Source of the DNA: Kaistella jeonii | Lineage (GTDB): Bacteria; Bacteroidota; Bacteroidia; Flavobacteriales; Weeksellaceae | Direction of reading: 5' to 3' | Length of the DNA: 64,000 bases | Assembly (NCBI RefSeq): GCF_000812865.1 | Contig: NZ_JSYL01000009.1 | Location: 1-64,000 of the forward strand | Shown here: positions 1-7,883 of the stretch, one piece after another | Layout of the letters: each line of letters opens with the position of its first letter | Numbering within the stretch: the first letter of the stretch is position 1 | Notes under the pieces: generated by a model | Seen by the model: only the letters and a program-made list of their open reading frames with translations | The model's database searches: none | Told to the model about the DNA's origin: nothing | Made by a program: the position numbers and the translations under genes

Positions 1-63
1 ATCAAAAACGAAAAGACAGTAAAATAATTCAAAAATAATTTAACAATTTAAAATTTAGAAATC

Positions 64-471
64 ATGGCAGCTAACAATTCAAGAGGCGTTTTAAAATTTA
101 ATGGAGGCGCAGAACAAAAAGTGTTAAAACTTAATTACAGTGTATCAAGATCGACAGACGTTTCCGGACGGGTTGCATCTGATCCTTCAAATGCATTAAT
201 TAAAGTAACCATCGAGGCGACAGAAGATGCTCACGTACTAGAAAGTTTATTGAACGGTAAATACAAACCAACAACTGGTGAAATTACTTTTAATAAATCT
301 CATGAAGAAGGAACATTGATCACTTTGAAATGGAACAACGGTTACGTGATCCAGCATGAAGTAGATTTCGACGCGATCGATTCAGACAACATGTTGATCT
401 CATTCGTAGTAAGTGCAGAAAAAATCGACTATGGCACCTCTGCTTATGAAGGAGTTTGGCCGGGTAAATAA
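64..471 (+). CDS. tssD: Type VI secretion system tube protein TssD (Hcp), Bacteroidetes type
   Basis: The 135-residue protein matches the TssD/Hcp family of the Bacteroidetes T6SS (subtype iii): short, no signal peptide, beginning MAANNSRGVLKFNGG, then alternating beta strands and the typical ending with EKIDYGTSAYEGVWPGK. Hcp-type proteins form hexameric rings that stack into the tube expelled by the contractile sheath and can carry effectors. No other T6SS gene is visible downstream, so the rest of the locus must lie outside the window or elsewhere. ATG is preceded by a very AT-rich leader with no Shine-Dalgarno. The gene is followed by a long untranslated stretch holding a three-armed inverted repeat and a bidirectional terminator. 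Family assignment comes from recognised sequence; secretion role is inferred from family. Confidence 0.88.
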   Translation: MAANNSRGVLKFNGGAEQKVLKLNYSVSRSTDVSGRVASDPSNALIKVTIEATEDAHVLESLLNGKYKPTTGEITFNKSHEEGTLITLKWNNGYVIQHEVDFDAIDSDNMLISFVVSAEKIDYGTSAYEGVWPGK

Positions 472-566
472 GAAGTTTGAAAACTTTTTTAATCGGTTTA
501 AAATAAAAATTTTCAATTGGTGTTAATTCTCTCAATTGATTTAAAATAAAATCGTAAATTGCTTCC

Positions 567-636
567 AGGTTATTCATACTGTATTAGATTGGTAGTCAAT
601 ACAATATACGATTTTTTATCGTATTATGAATAACCT
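567..636. repeat. Nested inverted repeats forming a possible three-way junction
   Basis: Outer arms of 12 bp (567-578 AGGTTATTCATA, 625-636 TATGAATAACCT) are perfect complements. Inside are two further perfect hairpins: 580-585/598-603 (TGTATT/AATACA, 12-nt loop) and 606-612/618-624 (ATACGAT/ATCGTAT, loop of five T). Together they pair most of the 70 nt as a three-way junction. It lies about 95 bp behind the tssD stop. It could be a structured RNA end, a small ncRNA, or a DNA cruciform or recombination site. No protein-coding potential is seen here. Confidence 0.7.
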
Positions 637-741
637 TTTATAATGCACTACGGGTAATTAATGTAATTTTCTGAATAATAGTTCGCTCCAAAAAGTCTGC
701 TGACTTTGAGAATATTTTTTGGAAACTCATTTACTTTAAAC

Positions 742-777
742 AAAAAAGCACAATCTCTTCTCGAAATTGTGCTTTTT
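742..777. terminator. Bidirectional rho-independent terminator (tssD / PETase-like gene)
   Basis: Stem 743-754 AAAAAGCACAAT pairs with 765-776 ATTGTGCTTTTT around a 10-nt loop, with A and T runs on both sides, so it can stop transcription from either strand. It sits 17 nt behind the stop codon of the minus-strand esterase gene and is nearly identical to the hairpin at 2197-2227. Confidence 0.85.
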
Positions 778-793
778 AAATTTGATGAAAACT

Positions 794-1894
794 TTATTGT
801 TTTTTAATAACCTTGATCGTCTCACCATTAATCTGCAAATAATAAACACCTGCAGGCAATTTCGACAGATCGATTTGATTTTTAGAACTGGTCACAATAC
901 CTTTTAAAACAATTTGTCCGGTGGAAGAACTCAGCTGATAAGAAGCCATCTCCCGAACATTTACCTGTACGAAATCTTTCGTAGGATTAGGATATAAATT
1001 GAATCTTGTCTTTGAATCTACAACTCCTAATGCATTATTGCACTGGTAACTTTGGCTGATCTTCGAGGAAACTGTAGTACTGTTGACAATTGCCGTCGCT
1101 AAGACCGAACAATAACAGTCATTTTTTTCAAGATAGATTTTCAGCCAGGAAAGTGCTAATTTTCCTACAGCTCCACCTCCACCGGTTGGACTGTTTGCTA
1201 CAGAATGATTGCCGTTTTTAACTTCGAAAAGAAGTTTATTCGTCGTACCTGGTGTTGTATTGTAATGAACATTTGCATGTTGCGAAGGCGGTGCGGTAGG
1301 ATCCGATTGGCCACTAAAAATTAAAACAGGAACAGTATGATTAAGTTGCGGACTCGTCAAATAAGGACACAATGCAACAACTGCAGAAATAGTATTATCG
1401 AGTACTGCTGCTCTTTGGGCGCCTCCACCTCCCATTGACCAACCACTTACGGCCAGTTTAGTCACATCGAGTTTTCCAATTAATGGTGAAGTTGCTCGTC
1501 CATTTTCCTGTTTGATGGTTTCCAACGCATCTAGAAGTGCCAAAGCTCTTGCTTCAGGTTGATCATAAAGGGAATTAGTGCCGATAATGATGGCAACAAT
1601 TCCGTGTGAAGCGTAAAATGGTCCCCATTCCTGCACACTTGAAGGTGCAGCAGTAAATCCCGGAACGATCGCGATACTTGCATAAGGCGGAGTCGCATTG
1701 GTCGGATAATAAATTGTTGATCCGGCATATTTTGGTCCGTTTCGAACTCCGTCTGCTTCGCTGAGCGTGGCAACGGTATAAGGACCAGGATTAGTGAGAC
1801 TTTCCACCGTAGCTCCCGTACATTGCGCATGGAATATAGAAATAGAAATGGGTGAAATAAGTGTTAGAAATAAAAAAAGATAGAGTTTTCTCAT
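794..1894 (-). CDS. Secreted PET-hydrolase-like (cutinase / dienelactone hydrolase fold) esterase with T9SS sorting domain
   Basis: A 366-residue alpha/beta hydrolase. Visible in order: signal peptide (about 1-23, MRKLYLFLFLTLISP...HAQ), oxyanion-hole motif PGFT (78-81), nucleophile elbow GWSMGGGG with Ser153, Asp198 in SGQSDPTAPP, His230 in GNHSVAN, a CYC pair at 260-262, and a T9SS type A sorting domain from about 297 (FNLYPNPTKDFVQV) to the basic end KVIKKQ. The GWSMGGGG elbow and the PGFT and HSxAN contexts are shared with bacterial PET hydrolases; Bacteroidetes members with Por sorting domains, including one from Kaistella jeonii, have been described. The Trp after the nucleophile block in the Ideonella enzyme is replaced here (CPY). 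The ATG at 1894 is chosen over an in-frame upstream ATG at 1969 because it begins a proper signal peptide and a TAnnTTTG box lies at 1943-1950. Activity on polyester is inference. Confidence 0.87.
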   Translation of the reverse strand: MRKLYLFLFLTLISPISISIFHAQCTGATVESLTNPGPYTVATLSEADGVRNGPKYAGSTIYYPTNATPPYASIAIVPGFTAAPSSVQEWGPFYASHGIVAIIIGTNSLYDQPEARALALLDALETIKQENGRATSPLIGKLDVTKLAVSGWSMGGGGAQRAAVLDNTISAVVALCPYLTSPQLNHTVPVLIFSGQSDPTAPPSQHANVHYNTTPGTTNKLLFEVKNGNHSVANSPTGGGGAVGKLALSWLKIYLEKNDCYCSVLATAIVNSTTVSSKISQSYQCNNALGVVDSKTRFNLYPNPTKDFVQVNVREMASYQLSSSTGQIVLKGIVTSSKNQIDLSKLPAGVYYLQINGETIKVIKKQ

Positions 1895-1942
1895 TATTGA
1901 ATTGTTTATAAATTTTAATAGAATTATTACTTCGATACCTAA

Positions 1943-1950
1943 CAAATATA
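1943..1950 (-). promoter_or_regulatory. -7 box of the PETase-like gene
   Basis: Minus-strand TATATTTG matches the Bacteroidetes -7 consensus TAnnTTTG. It lies about 48 nt before the ATG at 1894 and inside the longer ORF starting at 1969, so it decides the start. No clear TTG -33 element is seen. Confidence 0.55.
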
Positions 1951-2196
1951 TACATTTAATTACTATCATTTAAATAAAGCAGCTCCCTTCAATTTAATCT
2001 TTAAAAATAATTCACAACTAGAATTTTATTCAATATTCTCCTAACATTTCAGGTTAAATTTTAATATTCGATGCAATCATTTTATATCGATGTAGCATCA
2101 TTAATTTAATTTGCAGTACTATAACTAAAATATTCAGTTTTGAAATAGCTTCCTCCATTTCCTCAAAGAATTTAGAATAGAACATCACTAAAACTA
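1951..2196. other. Intergenic stretch, no gene seen
   Basis: The 350 bp between the esterase start (1894) and the end of the J-domain gene (2248) hold the esterase promoter and the J-domain gene terminator. The rest is AT-rich; I see no ORF of substance or further structure in it. Confidence 0.5.
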
Positions 2197-2227
2197 AAAA
2201 GCACAATCTCTTCCGAAATTGTGCTTG
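2197..2227 (-). terminator. Terminator of the J-domain gene, near copy of the hairpin at 742-777
   Basis: AAGCACAAT (2199-2207) pairs with ATTGTGCTT (2218-2226), loop CTCTTCCGAA. Apart from one deleted T in the loop it repeats the sequence at 743-773, including the A run. It lies about 20 nt behind the minus-strand stop at 2248. Confidence 0.75.
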
Positions 2228-2247
2228 AATTTTAAAATGAAAGGAAA

Positions 2248-2697
2248 TTAATCCTCCATTGCTTCTCCATTTTTTCTGTAGATGAAACCTCCACCGTAGA
2301 TGTGTCTTCTTGCAAAACGGCTGGGCGAATCTGCGTTCACCATTTTGATATACGTATTTCTTGGAACACCGATATATTCGTACATTTTTCCATTCAAATG
2401 CTGAACTTTTAAAATAGATTTTTCGTAAAAGAAATCCTGAATATTAGATTTTGCAATGGTTTCCGTGTATTCTTCTTTGTATTTTTCCTGCGTTTCGGGG
2501 TTGATGCTCACCAAAAAATGGTAGGCTTCAATTACCGACTTGCTTGTTTCTTCTGCTTCCAGTTTTGCTTCTTCGTCATTCACGAATTTATCAGGATGCG
2601 AATCTTTCATCGTATTCCGGTAAATTGTCTTTAAGTCTTTTAAGGTAGCGGTTTTATCAACCCCAAGAAGCTTTCTGTGTTCACCTATTCTTTTCAT
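2248..2697 (-). CDS. J-domain protein with C-terminal KTSC domain
   Basis: The 149-residue product has an N-terminal J-domain (about residues 5-65: KLLGVDKTATLKDLKTIYRN, then the diagnostic HPD in SHPDK) and a C-terminal KTSC-type domain (about 85-145: KVQHLNGKMYEYIGVP ... RFARRHIYGGGFIYR). J-domains stimulate DnaK ATPase; KTSC is a small domain of unknown role often linked to nucleic-acid proteins. ATG at 2697 is chosen over the in-frame ATG at 2751 because a -33/-7 promoter (2722-2751) lies between them. Cytoplasmic; single gene with its own terminator. Confidence 0.8.
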   Translation of the reverse strand: MKRIGEHRKLLGVDKTATLKDLKTIYRNTMKDSHPDKFVNDEEAKLEAEETSKSVIEAYHFLVSINPETQEKYKEEYTETIAKSNIQDFFYEKSILKVQHLNGKMYEYIGVPRNTYIKMVNADSPSRFARRHIYGGGFIYRKNGEAMED

Positions 2698-2721
2698 ATT
2701 CTGAATCTTTTTTTGCGCGTG

Positions 2722-2751
2722 CAAAATTAAGCTTTTAAATTTTAATGACAA
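2722..2751 (-). promoter_or_regulatory. Promoter of the J-domain gene
   Basis: Minus-strand -7 box TAATTTTG (2722-2729) with a TTG -33 element (2749-2751) at 19-nt spacing, a good fit to the Bacteroidetes consensus. Predicted transcription starts near 2717, downstream of the ATG at 2751, which supports the ATG at 2697. Confidence 0.65.
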
Positions 2752-2758
2752 TCAAAAA

Positions 2759-2869
2759 ATGATGAATTTTATGGAATGGCAGAAATTGAACAACCTATTT
2801 CCCAACACAGTAGTAGAAACGGTTAAGAAAGGAACAACTTCAAAATGGAAGAAACTAAAAGAAAATTAA
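2759..2869 (+). CDS. Possible small protein of 36 residues
   Basis: An ATG-started frame of 36 codons begins MMNFMEWQKLNNLFPNTV and ends in a lysine-rich tail (KWKKLKEN). The composition looks protein-like (Trp twice, amphipathic), but no plus-strand promoter is seen between it and the divergent J-domain promoter, and I recognise no family. It might be a remnant of a larger gene. Confidence 0.25.
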   Translation: MMNFMEWQKLNNLFPNTVVETVKKGTTSKWKKLKEN

Positions 2870-2946
2870 GGAAGAAAAAAAAATGAATTTAAACTTATTT
2901 CCACTAAGATTTCGTGGAAAGTTGGAAAATATTTTGATAAGCCAAA

Positions 2947-3672
2947 CTACATTTTGCGACTTTCTGTTCCCATCAGTTTGTCCCAAAACGTAAAATACAA
3001 TCCGTAATTCGTATTGAATTCTTTGTGATGGAAATGATGATGCGTCGCGTCGATCCATAACTTCCCGAAAACACTTTTCCGAAAAGATTCCGGATAGACC
3101 TCGATATCCAGGTGATTGATCATGCTGCTGAAGGTCATCAATATTAAATAGAAAAGCAACACATAAATATTCACCGGAACGACCATTAAAATAACGGGTA
3201 CTACTAAAGCTTCTATGATACTTTCCCAGGGATGGAAAGAAAAGGCAGTCCACGGTGTGGTACTCAAACTTTGATGATGAACTTTGTGAACCACTTTGTA
3301 AATTTTTGGGAAATGCATGGCGCGGTGAACCCAGTAATAATAGGTTTCGTGCAGTAACAAAACGATCAGTAAACTCAATGGCAAATACCAGATTCCATAT
3401 TCAGTAGGATTCAGATAAATAGCGGTGAATTGATGCAAATAAAGCCAGTACGTGATCGCGCCAAAAAATGCAAATATACCGGATGAAATGATGCTCCAGT
3501 AAATCTCCTTTTCTACCTGTTCTTTTTTTAGAGGCCGTTGACTAAGAATTTTTTTATCGGTTTTATTGTCCTTCACCTTCGAATAGTAGGCATAGAAAAA
3601 TCCTGCAGTCGTAAAATAACGAATGAGCAGAATCGCAAAAAAAACGAATATATATCCTATGAAATCTCCCAT
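2947..3672 (-). CDS. Fatty acid hydroxylase / sterol desaturase superfamily membrane protein
   Basis: About 241 residues with several hydrophobic segments and the full set of di-iron histidine motifs of the FA_hydroxylase family: HETYYYWVHRAMH (HxxxxHRxxH), HKVHHQS and HHFHHKEF near the end. Members hydroxylate or desaturate lipids in the membrane; the substrate here cannot be told. ATG at 3672 (MGDFIGYIFVFFA, immediately entering a membrane helix) is preferred to the longer frame from 3711. It follows the MscS gene at 120 bp on the same strand and could share its transcript. Confidence 0.8.
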   Translation of the reverse strand: MGDFIGYIFVFFAILLIRYFTTAGFFYAYYSKVKDNKTDKKILSQRPLKKEQVEKEIYWSIISSGIFAFFGAITYWLYLHQFTAIYLNPTEYGIWYLPLSLLIVLLLHETYYYWVHRAMHFPKIYKVVHKVHHQSLSTTPWTAFSFHPWESIIEALVVPVILMVVPVNIYVLLFYLILMTFSSMINHLDIEVYPESFRKSVFGKLWIDATHHHFHHKEFNTNYGLYFTFWDKLMGTESRKM

Positions 3673-3792
3673 TTTTATATATAAAGAATGATGAATCGTA
3701 CGCAATATCATGAATAAATTCAGATATTTTACACCTTTTAAAGCTACCTATTATTTCGCAATCTGCAACAAAAATCGAACCCTTCATTCTGA

Positions 3793-4716
3793 TTATCGCG
3801 CAACACCTCCTGGAAATTTAACTTTTTCGGGTGCTGCGTTCAATATTGGCAACGCTAATTTTAAAATTCGGTTTCTGCGATCTGTTGTATCTGTGGGCTC
3901 CACGGGATAACTAATGACTGCTTCCATCCAGGCATAAATATTATTTCTGAAATAAACGGAAGGTTCCCATTGCGTATGTTTTTGCATCTCATATTGTGGG
4001 TATTGCTCCTTAAAATCTTTCTGCGCTGCTTCCAATAAACATTCTTCCACAAATTGCAGATCACTTGAAAACGCAATTTGAATCGCAGTTTCATTCCAGA
4101 TAAAAGGAATTAGAGGTCCGGAATAATTAATGATCTCTTCGCGTAATATCAAACTGTTCGGAAACCGAATAATTCTGCCGCTTCGTCTGTCATTTCCCAA
4201 ATAATCTCCGCTGCATTCTAAAATTGAGGTGTCGAGATAATTAATTTCTATCACATCTCCACGAAAACCTTTGATCTGAATTCGGTCTCCAACCAAATAA
4301 GAACGCCGGAAAACCAAATAGATCCAGGCGATAAATGAGGCGATCGGCGCTTGTAAGGCAAAACCTAAAACAAGGGAAATTAAACCGAAACTTACGGCGG
4401 CAGCATATAAATTTTGAAATAAAAAGGAAGCCGCAACGATCAAACTGAAAACAATGGCGAGAAACCTTACGATCCGCAAAAGGTTATAACGGTCACCTTC
4501 AATATGGTTTTGACTGTTGATGAGCCTTTCAATTAATTTACTGAGGAGAAAAATAACTGCAATCAAAAATAAACTCAAGCTCAGTTTCCTCACAAATGGA
4601 ATATATTGTTCCCAGGAAATAAAGATCGGCAAATTGACGAGATAATAGATCACGATAAGCGCAACAGCAACCGAGCCATAAATGATGATCCATTTTTTAT
4701 TATGTTGATTTTCCAT
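3793..4716 (-). CDS. Mechanosensitive ion channel, MscS family
   Basis: 307 residues. Three to four N-terminal membrane segments (about 10-30, 40-62, 82-105 and the pore-lining TM3, about 107-135, with the Gly/Ala pattern AAAVSFGLISLVLGFALQAP) are followed by the MscS beta domain (VGDRIQIKGFRGDVIEI, the signature of this family) and an alpha/beta C-terminal domain. Such channels open under membrane tension to release solutes in osmotic downshock. Divergent from the serine hydrolase gene; a -7 box lies at 4745-4752. Confidence 0.88.
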   Translation of the reverse strand: MENQHNKKWIIIYGSVAVALIVIYYLVNLPIFISWEQYIPFVRKLSLSLFLIAVIFLLSKLIERLINSQNHIEGDRYNLLRIVRFLAIVFSLIVAASFLFQNLYAAAVSFGLISLVLGFALQAPIASFIAWIYLVFRRSYLVGDRIQIKGFRGDVIEINYLDTSILECSGDYLGNDRRSGRIIRFPNSLILREEIINYSGPLIPFIWNETAIQIAFSSDLQFVEECLLEAAQKDFKEQYPQYEMQKHTQWEPSVYFRNNIYAWMEAVISYPVEPTDTTDRRNRILKLALPILNAAPEKVKFPGGVAR

Positions 4717-4744
4717 AAAATTTTATTCGGGGTTAAAGACAAAA

Positions 4745-4752
4745 CAAAATTA
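4745..4752 (-). promoter_or_regulatory. -7 box of the MscS gene
   Basis: Minus-strand TAATTTTG fits TAnnTTTG, 28 nt before the ATG at 4716. A -33 TTG at the usual spacing is not clear. Confidence 0.5.
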
Positions 4753-4901
4753 TACTCAAATACTTTGCCTAAGTGTTTTATCAATTCTCATCTTTACAAT
4801 AATAGACATCAAAGAGACGATTCAAAAGTACATTGAATAGTAATTTTAGATATGTCAAACCTTCAGCACTAAAAAACAGAAGTAAATTGCAGTTTTTTAT
4901 T

Positions 4902-4909
4902 TACCTTTG
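4902..4909 (+). promoter_or_regulatory. -7 box of the serine hydrolase gene
   Basis: TACCTTTG fits TAnnTTTG, 20 nt before the ATG at 4930. Confidence 0.55.
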
Positions 4910-4929
4910 AGTTCCATAAATCACTAACC

Positions 4930-6159
4930 ATGAATACTTTAAAAACACTTATCATCTCTTTCGCCCTTCTCACTGCACTCTCGCTGACCAGCTTTAATCT
5001 AGTTCATGAAAGCACTGAGCAGCAGAAATTAGATGATTCAATTTCTAATTTAAGAATCAGTTTAGAAAAAGAACTGGGACATGATGTTCCTTCGATCAGC
5101 ATTCTTTTGCAAAGTCCAAAAGGCACCTACTTTACAAGTTCGCCCGGAAAAAACGGGAAAGCCATTACTAAAGATACTTATTTTCGCTTTGCGAGCAACA
5201 CCAAAAATTTTACAGCAGCTGCAATTCTAAATATGATGCAGGATGGCTGGCTTAATATCGACGACAAAATAATTTCCAAAATTCCTACCTCAACGCAGAC
5301 CTATGTTCCCAACACTGCAGCTTGGGCAATTCCGTACAGGGATGAAATTACCATCAAACAGCTTTTGCAGCACAATGCAGGAGTTTATGACGTGAGCAAC
5401 GACGATGTCCCTGGTTGTGGCGATAATTCTTATGTAGAATATACGCTCAAAAATTCCCCAGACCATCAGTTTACTTCCACAGAATTGGTGAACCAGGTCA
5501 CCATCAATAAGTTGAGTTATGGCGCACCGAATGTCGTTTACCATTACTCTAACACCGGTTACACGATCCTGGGAGAAGTTATTGCACGCGTTTACAGTGC
5601 CCGTTCCGGAAAAGATAAAACCTACGGCGATTATTTGAAAGATAAAATATATGGCGCAAATGCTAAAGTTCCCTTAAATTTCAATTTTGTGGATCAAGCT
5701 ACCGATCAGCAGCTACCTTCTCCATATGTTACGGGAATGATACAATACCCGACTAAGACCAGGATTACAGATAAGATCAATGCGTCGCCTCACGTTGCTG
5801 AAGGGAATGGGGTGGGAACTATGGATCAGCTCAACAGATACATCAGAACGATGATGAAAGGCGAAAATGTTCTGACCAAAAAAATGGTGACGCTTATGCA
5901 AACCAGTGAAGGTCCGGCAAATACTGCTGAAACTCATTACGGATTAGGTTGTACGAACAACAAATTTCTGGGTTACGGTCACAATGGCGCGACAGAAGGT
6001 TATCTTTCATCAATGATGTACGATCCAAAAACAGATATTTCTCTCATCGTCATGATTCCTTACTGGGATTTAACAGATGGCAATCAATCCCTCGGAAAAT
6101 GTCTGCAGGCACTTGTAAAAGCTGGGATTGTGGGCAGAGAAGCGATTGGTTATCCATAA
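4930..6159 (+). CDS. Exported serine hydrolase, beta-lactamase class C / DD-peptidase family
   Basis: 409 residues with an N-terminal signal peptide (MNTLKTLIISFALLTALSLTS). Catalytic motifs of the family are present: SxxK as S89-N-T-K92 (FASNTKNF), YxN as Y206-S-N208 (YHYSNTGY), and HxG as H351-N-G353 in place of KTG. Members act as D-Ala-D-Ala carboxypeptidases, esterases or peptidases in the periplasm; the exact substrate is not evident, and HxG in place of KTG fits esterase or peptidase members at least as well as true beta-lactamases. There is no T9SS sorting domain, so it is probably periplasmic. Monocistronic, followed by copy A of the structured repeat. Confidence 0.85.
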   Translation: MNTLKTLIISFALLTALSLTSFNLVHESTEQQKLDDSISNLRISLEKELGHDVPSISILLQSPKGTYFTSSPGKNGKAITKDTYFRFASNTKNFTAAAILNMMQDGWLNIDDKIISKIPTSTQTYVPNTAAWAIPYRDEITIKQLLQHNAGVYDVSNDDVPGCGDNSYVEYTLKNSPDHQFTSTELVNQVTINKLSYGAPNVVYHYSNTGYTILGEVIARVYSARSGKDKTYGDYLKDKIYGANAKVPLNFNFVDQATDQQLPSPYVTGMIQYPTKTRITDKINASPHVAEGNGVGTMDQLNRYIRTMMKGENVLTKKMVTLMQTSEGPANTAETHYGLGCTNNKFLGYGHNGATEGYLSSMMYDPKTDISLIVMIPYWDLTDGNQSLGKCLQALVKAGIVGREAIGYP

Positions 6160-6211
6160 AATAATAAGGGAAAAATTTTCAACATTGTATTGCGTTTTTA
6201 TTTTATTTTGG

Positions 6212-6312
6212 CGCCGTGATCCGCCCTCCGTTCCCAATCTTTTTTTTAAGTTTCCTGTCTTTTGCAGAGGGTTAGGAAGAGAAAAAAAAGGATTTCCACT
6301 CAGGTCGGGGCG
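6212..6312 (-). repeat. Structured intergenic repeat, copy A (divergent)
   Basis: 101 bp closed by CGCC (6212-6215) / GGCG (6309-6312). Inside, CTTTTTTTT pairs with AAAAAAAAGG and a nested TTTCCT/AGGAA hairpin. On the minus strand the blocks match the other copies (CCCCGAC.TGA.., T-run, loop, A-run, GGGAACGGAGGGCGGA). It begins about 50 bp behind the serine hydrolase stop. A 7-bp inverted repeat TCGCATG/CATGCGA (6320-6326/6354-6360) follows immediately. Confidence 0.7.
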
Positions 6313-6447
6313 TAGATTTTCGCATGAAAAAAGATTTCTGCTAAAATCAAGCTCATGCGATAAGTAAACACGGAAAGAGATCGCGCGGAGTTATAATTCG
6401 TGCTACTACATACACAAACTCACTTAAAAAATTCCCATCAAAATCCC

Positions 6448-6455
6448 TATCTTTG
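6448..6455 (+). promoter_or_regulatory. -7 box of tyrS
   Basis: TATCTTTG is a perfect TAnnTTTG, 22 nt before the tyrS ATG. No T-box leader or other riboswitch structure is seen upstream. Confidence 0.6.
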
Positions 6456-6477
6456 CACCTGAAAAAATTGCAAGATA

Positions 6478-7773
6478 ATGAACGCTTTTATTGAAGAACT
6501 GAAATGGCGCGGCTTGTTTGCCGACATGATGCCAGGAACTGAAGAACAACTGAATAAAGAAATGACCACGGCTTATATAGGCTTTGATCCGACCGCAGAT
6601 TCGTTGCACATCGGAAGTTTAATTCCCATCAAAGTTCTGGCGCATTATCAGCAACACGGTCACAAACCTATCGCTTTAGTTGGTGGTGCAACCGGAATGA
6701 TCGGTGATCCTTCTGGCAAATCTAACGAGAGAAATGCTTTAGATGAAGACACCCTGAACCATTACGTTGATTGTTTGAAAGGACAACTTTCTAAATTTTT
6801 AAATTTTGACGGTACTGAAGCGAACAGCGCAGAATTGGTGAACAATTACGACTGGATGAAAGAAATTTCGTTTCTGGAATTTATTCGCGATATCGGTAAA
6901 AATCTTACCGTAAATTATATGATGGCGAAAGAATCGGTGAAGAAAAGAATCACCGGCGAAGGAGGCGCAGAAGGGATGAGTTTTACAGAATTTTCTTACC
7001 AGTTATTACAAGGTTACGATTTTCTGCATTTATACAAAGAGAAAAATGTACGACTTCAAATGGGAGGTTCTGATCAATGGGGAAATATCACCACGGGAAC
7101 AGAATTGATCCGTCGAAAAGTTCAGGGCGAAGCTTTTGCTTTAACGGTTCCATTAATTACAAAAGCGGATGGTTCTAAATTCGGAAAATCGGAAGCTGGC
7201 GAAAATTACTGGTTGGATCCGAAGAGAACTTCACCTTATAAATTCTACCAGTTTTGGGTAAACGCTACTGATGTTGATGCCGAGAGATTTATTAAATTCT
7301 ATACTTTTTTAAGTAAAGAAGAAATTGACGCATTAATTGCAGATCATCAAACCGCTCCGCACGAAAGAAAATTACAGAAAAAACTAGCCGAAGAAGTGAC
7401 CGTTTGGGTTCACAATCAGGAGGAATTTGAAAAAGCGGTTAAAGCTTCTGAGATCTTATTCGGGCGTTCAACGGCAGAAGATCTGGTAAACTTAGATGAA
7501 GCGACTTTCCTGGAAGTTTTCGAAGGAGTTCCTCAAAAAGAGCTTTCAAAATCTGAAGTTGTCGGAAGTAGTATCGTTGATTTAATCTCGGATAAATCAG
7601 GTTTCTTAAAATCAAAAGGAGAAGCCAAAAGAGAACTGACGAGCAATGCGATCTCCATTAATAAAGAAAAAGTAAGCGAAACTTTTGAAGTCGCAGAAAA
7701 AGACCTCATCGACGGGAAATTTCTTCTTTTACAAAAAGGGAAAAAAAATTATTTCATCGTGAAAGCGATCTAA
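6478..7773 (+). CDS. tyrS: Tyrosine--tRNA ligase
   Basis: 431 residues, the usual TyrRS length. Class I signature H44-I-G-S (HIGSLIP), tyrosine-pocket segment [29 protein letters not shown] equivalent KFGKS in [16 protein letters not shown], and a C-terminal S4 RNA-binding domain (about 360-430: [23 protein letters not shown]). It charges tRNA-Tyr with tyrosine using ATP, in the cytoplasm. Single gene with its own promoter. Confidence 0.97.
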   Translation: MNAFIEELKWRGLFADMMPGTEEQLNKEMTTAYIGFDPTADSLHIGSLIPIKVLAHYQQHGHKPIALVGGATGMIGDPSGKSNERNALDEDTLNHYVDCLKGQLSKFLNFDGTEANSAELVNNYDWMKEISFLEFIRDIGKNLTVNYMMAKESVKKRITGEGGAEGMSFTEFSYQLLQGYDFLHLYKEKNVRLQMGGSDQWGNITTGTELIRRKVQGEAFALTVPLITKADGSKFGKSEAGENYWLDPKRTSPYKFYQFWVNATDVDAERFIKFYTFLSKEEIDALIADHQTAPHERKLQKKLAEEVTVWVHNQEEFEKAVKASEILFGRSTAEDLVNLDEATFLEVFEGVPQKELSKSEVVGSSIVDLISDKSGFLKSKGEAKRELTSNAISINKEKVSETFEVAEKDLIDGKFLLLQKGKKNYFIVKAI

Positions 7774-7857
7774 AAACTTACAGTAAACATGATATAAATT
7801 AGTATGTAGAACAGCGTTAAATTTTCGCTATCAATCTAATTTCAGAGGTATTTCGTA

Positions 7858-7865
7858 TATCTTTA
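7858..7865 (+). promoter_or_regulatory. Probable -7 box of the desaturase gene
   Basis: TATCTTTA differs from TAnnTTTG only in the last base; 18 nt before ATG. Confidence 0.4.
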
Positions 7866-7883
7866 CACCAAATAATTACATCA

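Noticed and set aside
567-636. Integron attC site or tRNA-like element
   Set aside because: The arms lack the attC core sites (GTTRRRY and its complement), and no cloverleaf with acceptor and T-arm signals can be drawn.
6128-6367. 79-residue frame overlapping the end of the serine hydrolase gene
   Set aside because: It runs through structured repeat copy A and low-complexity sequence; no family or promoter of its own.
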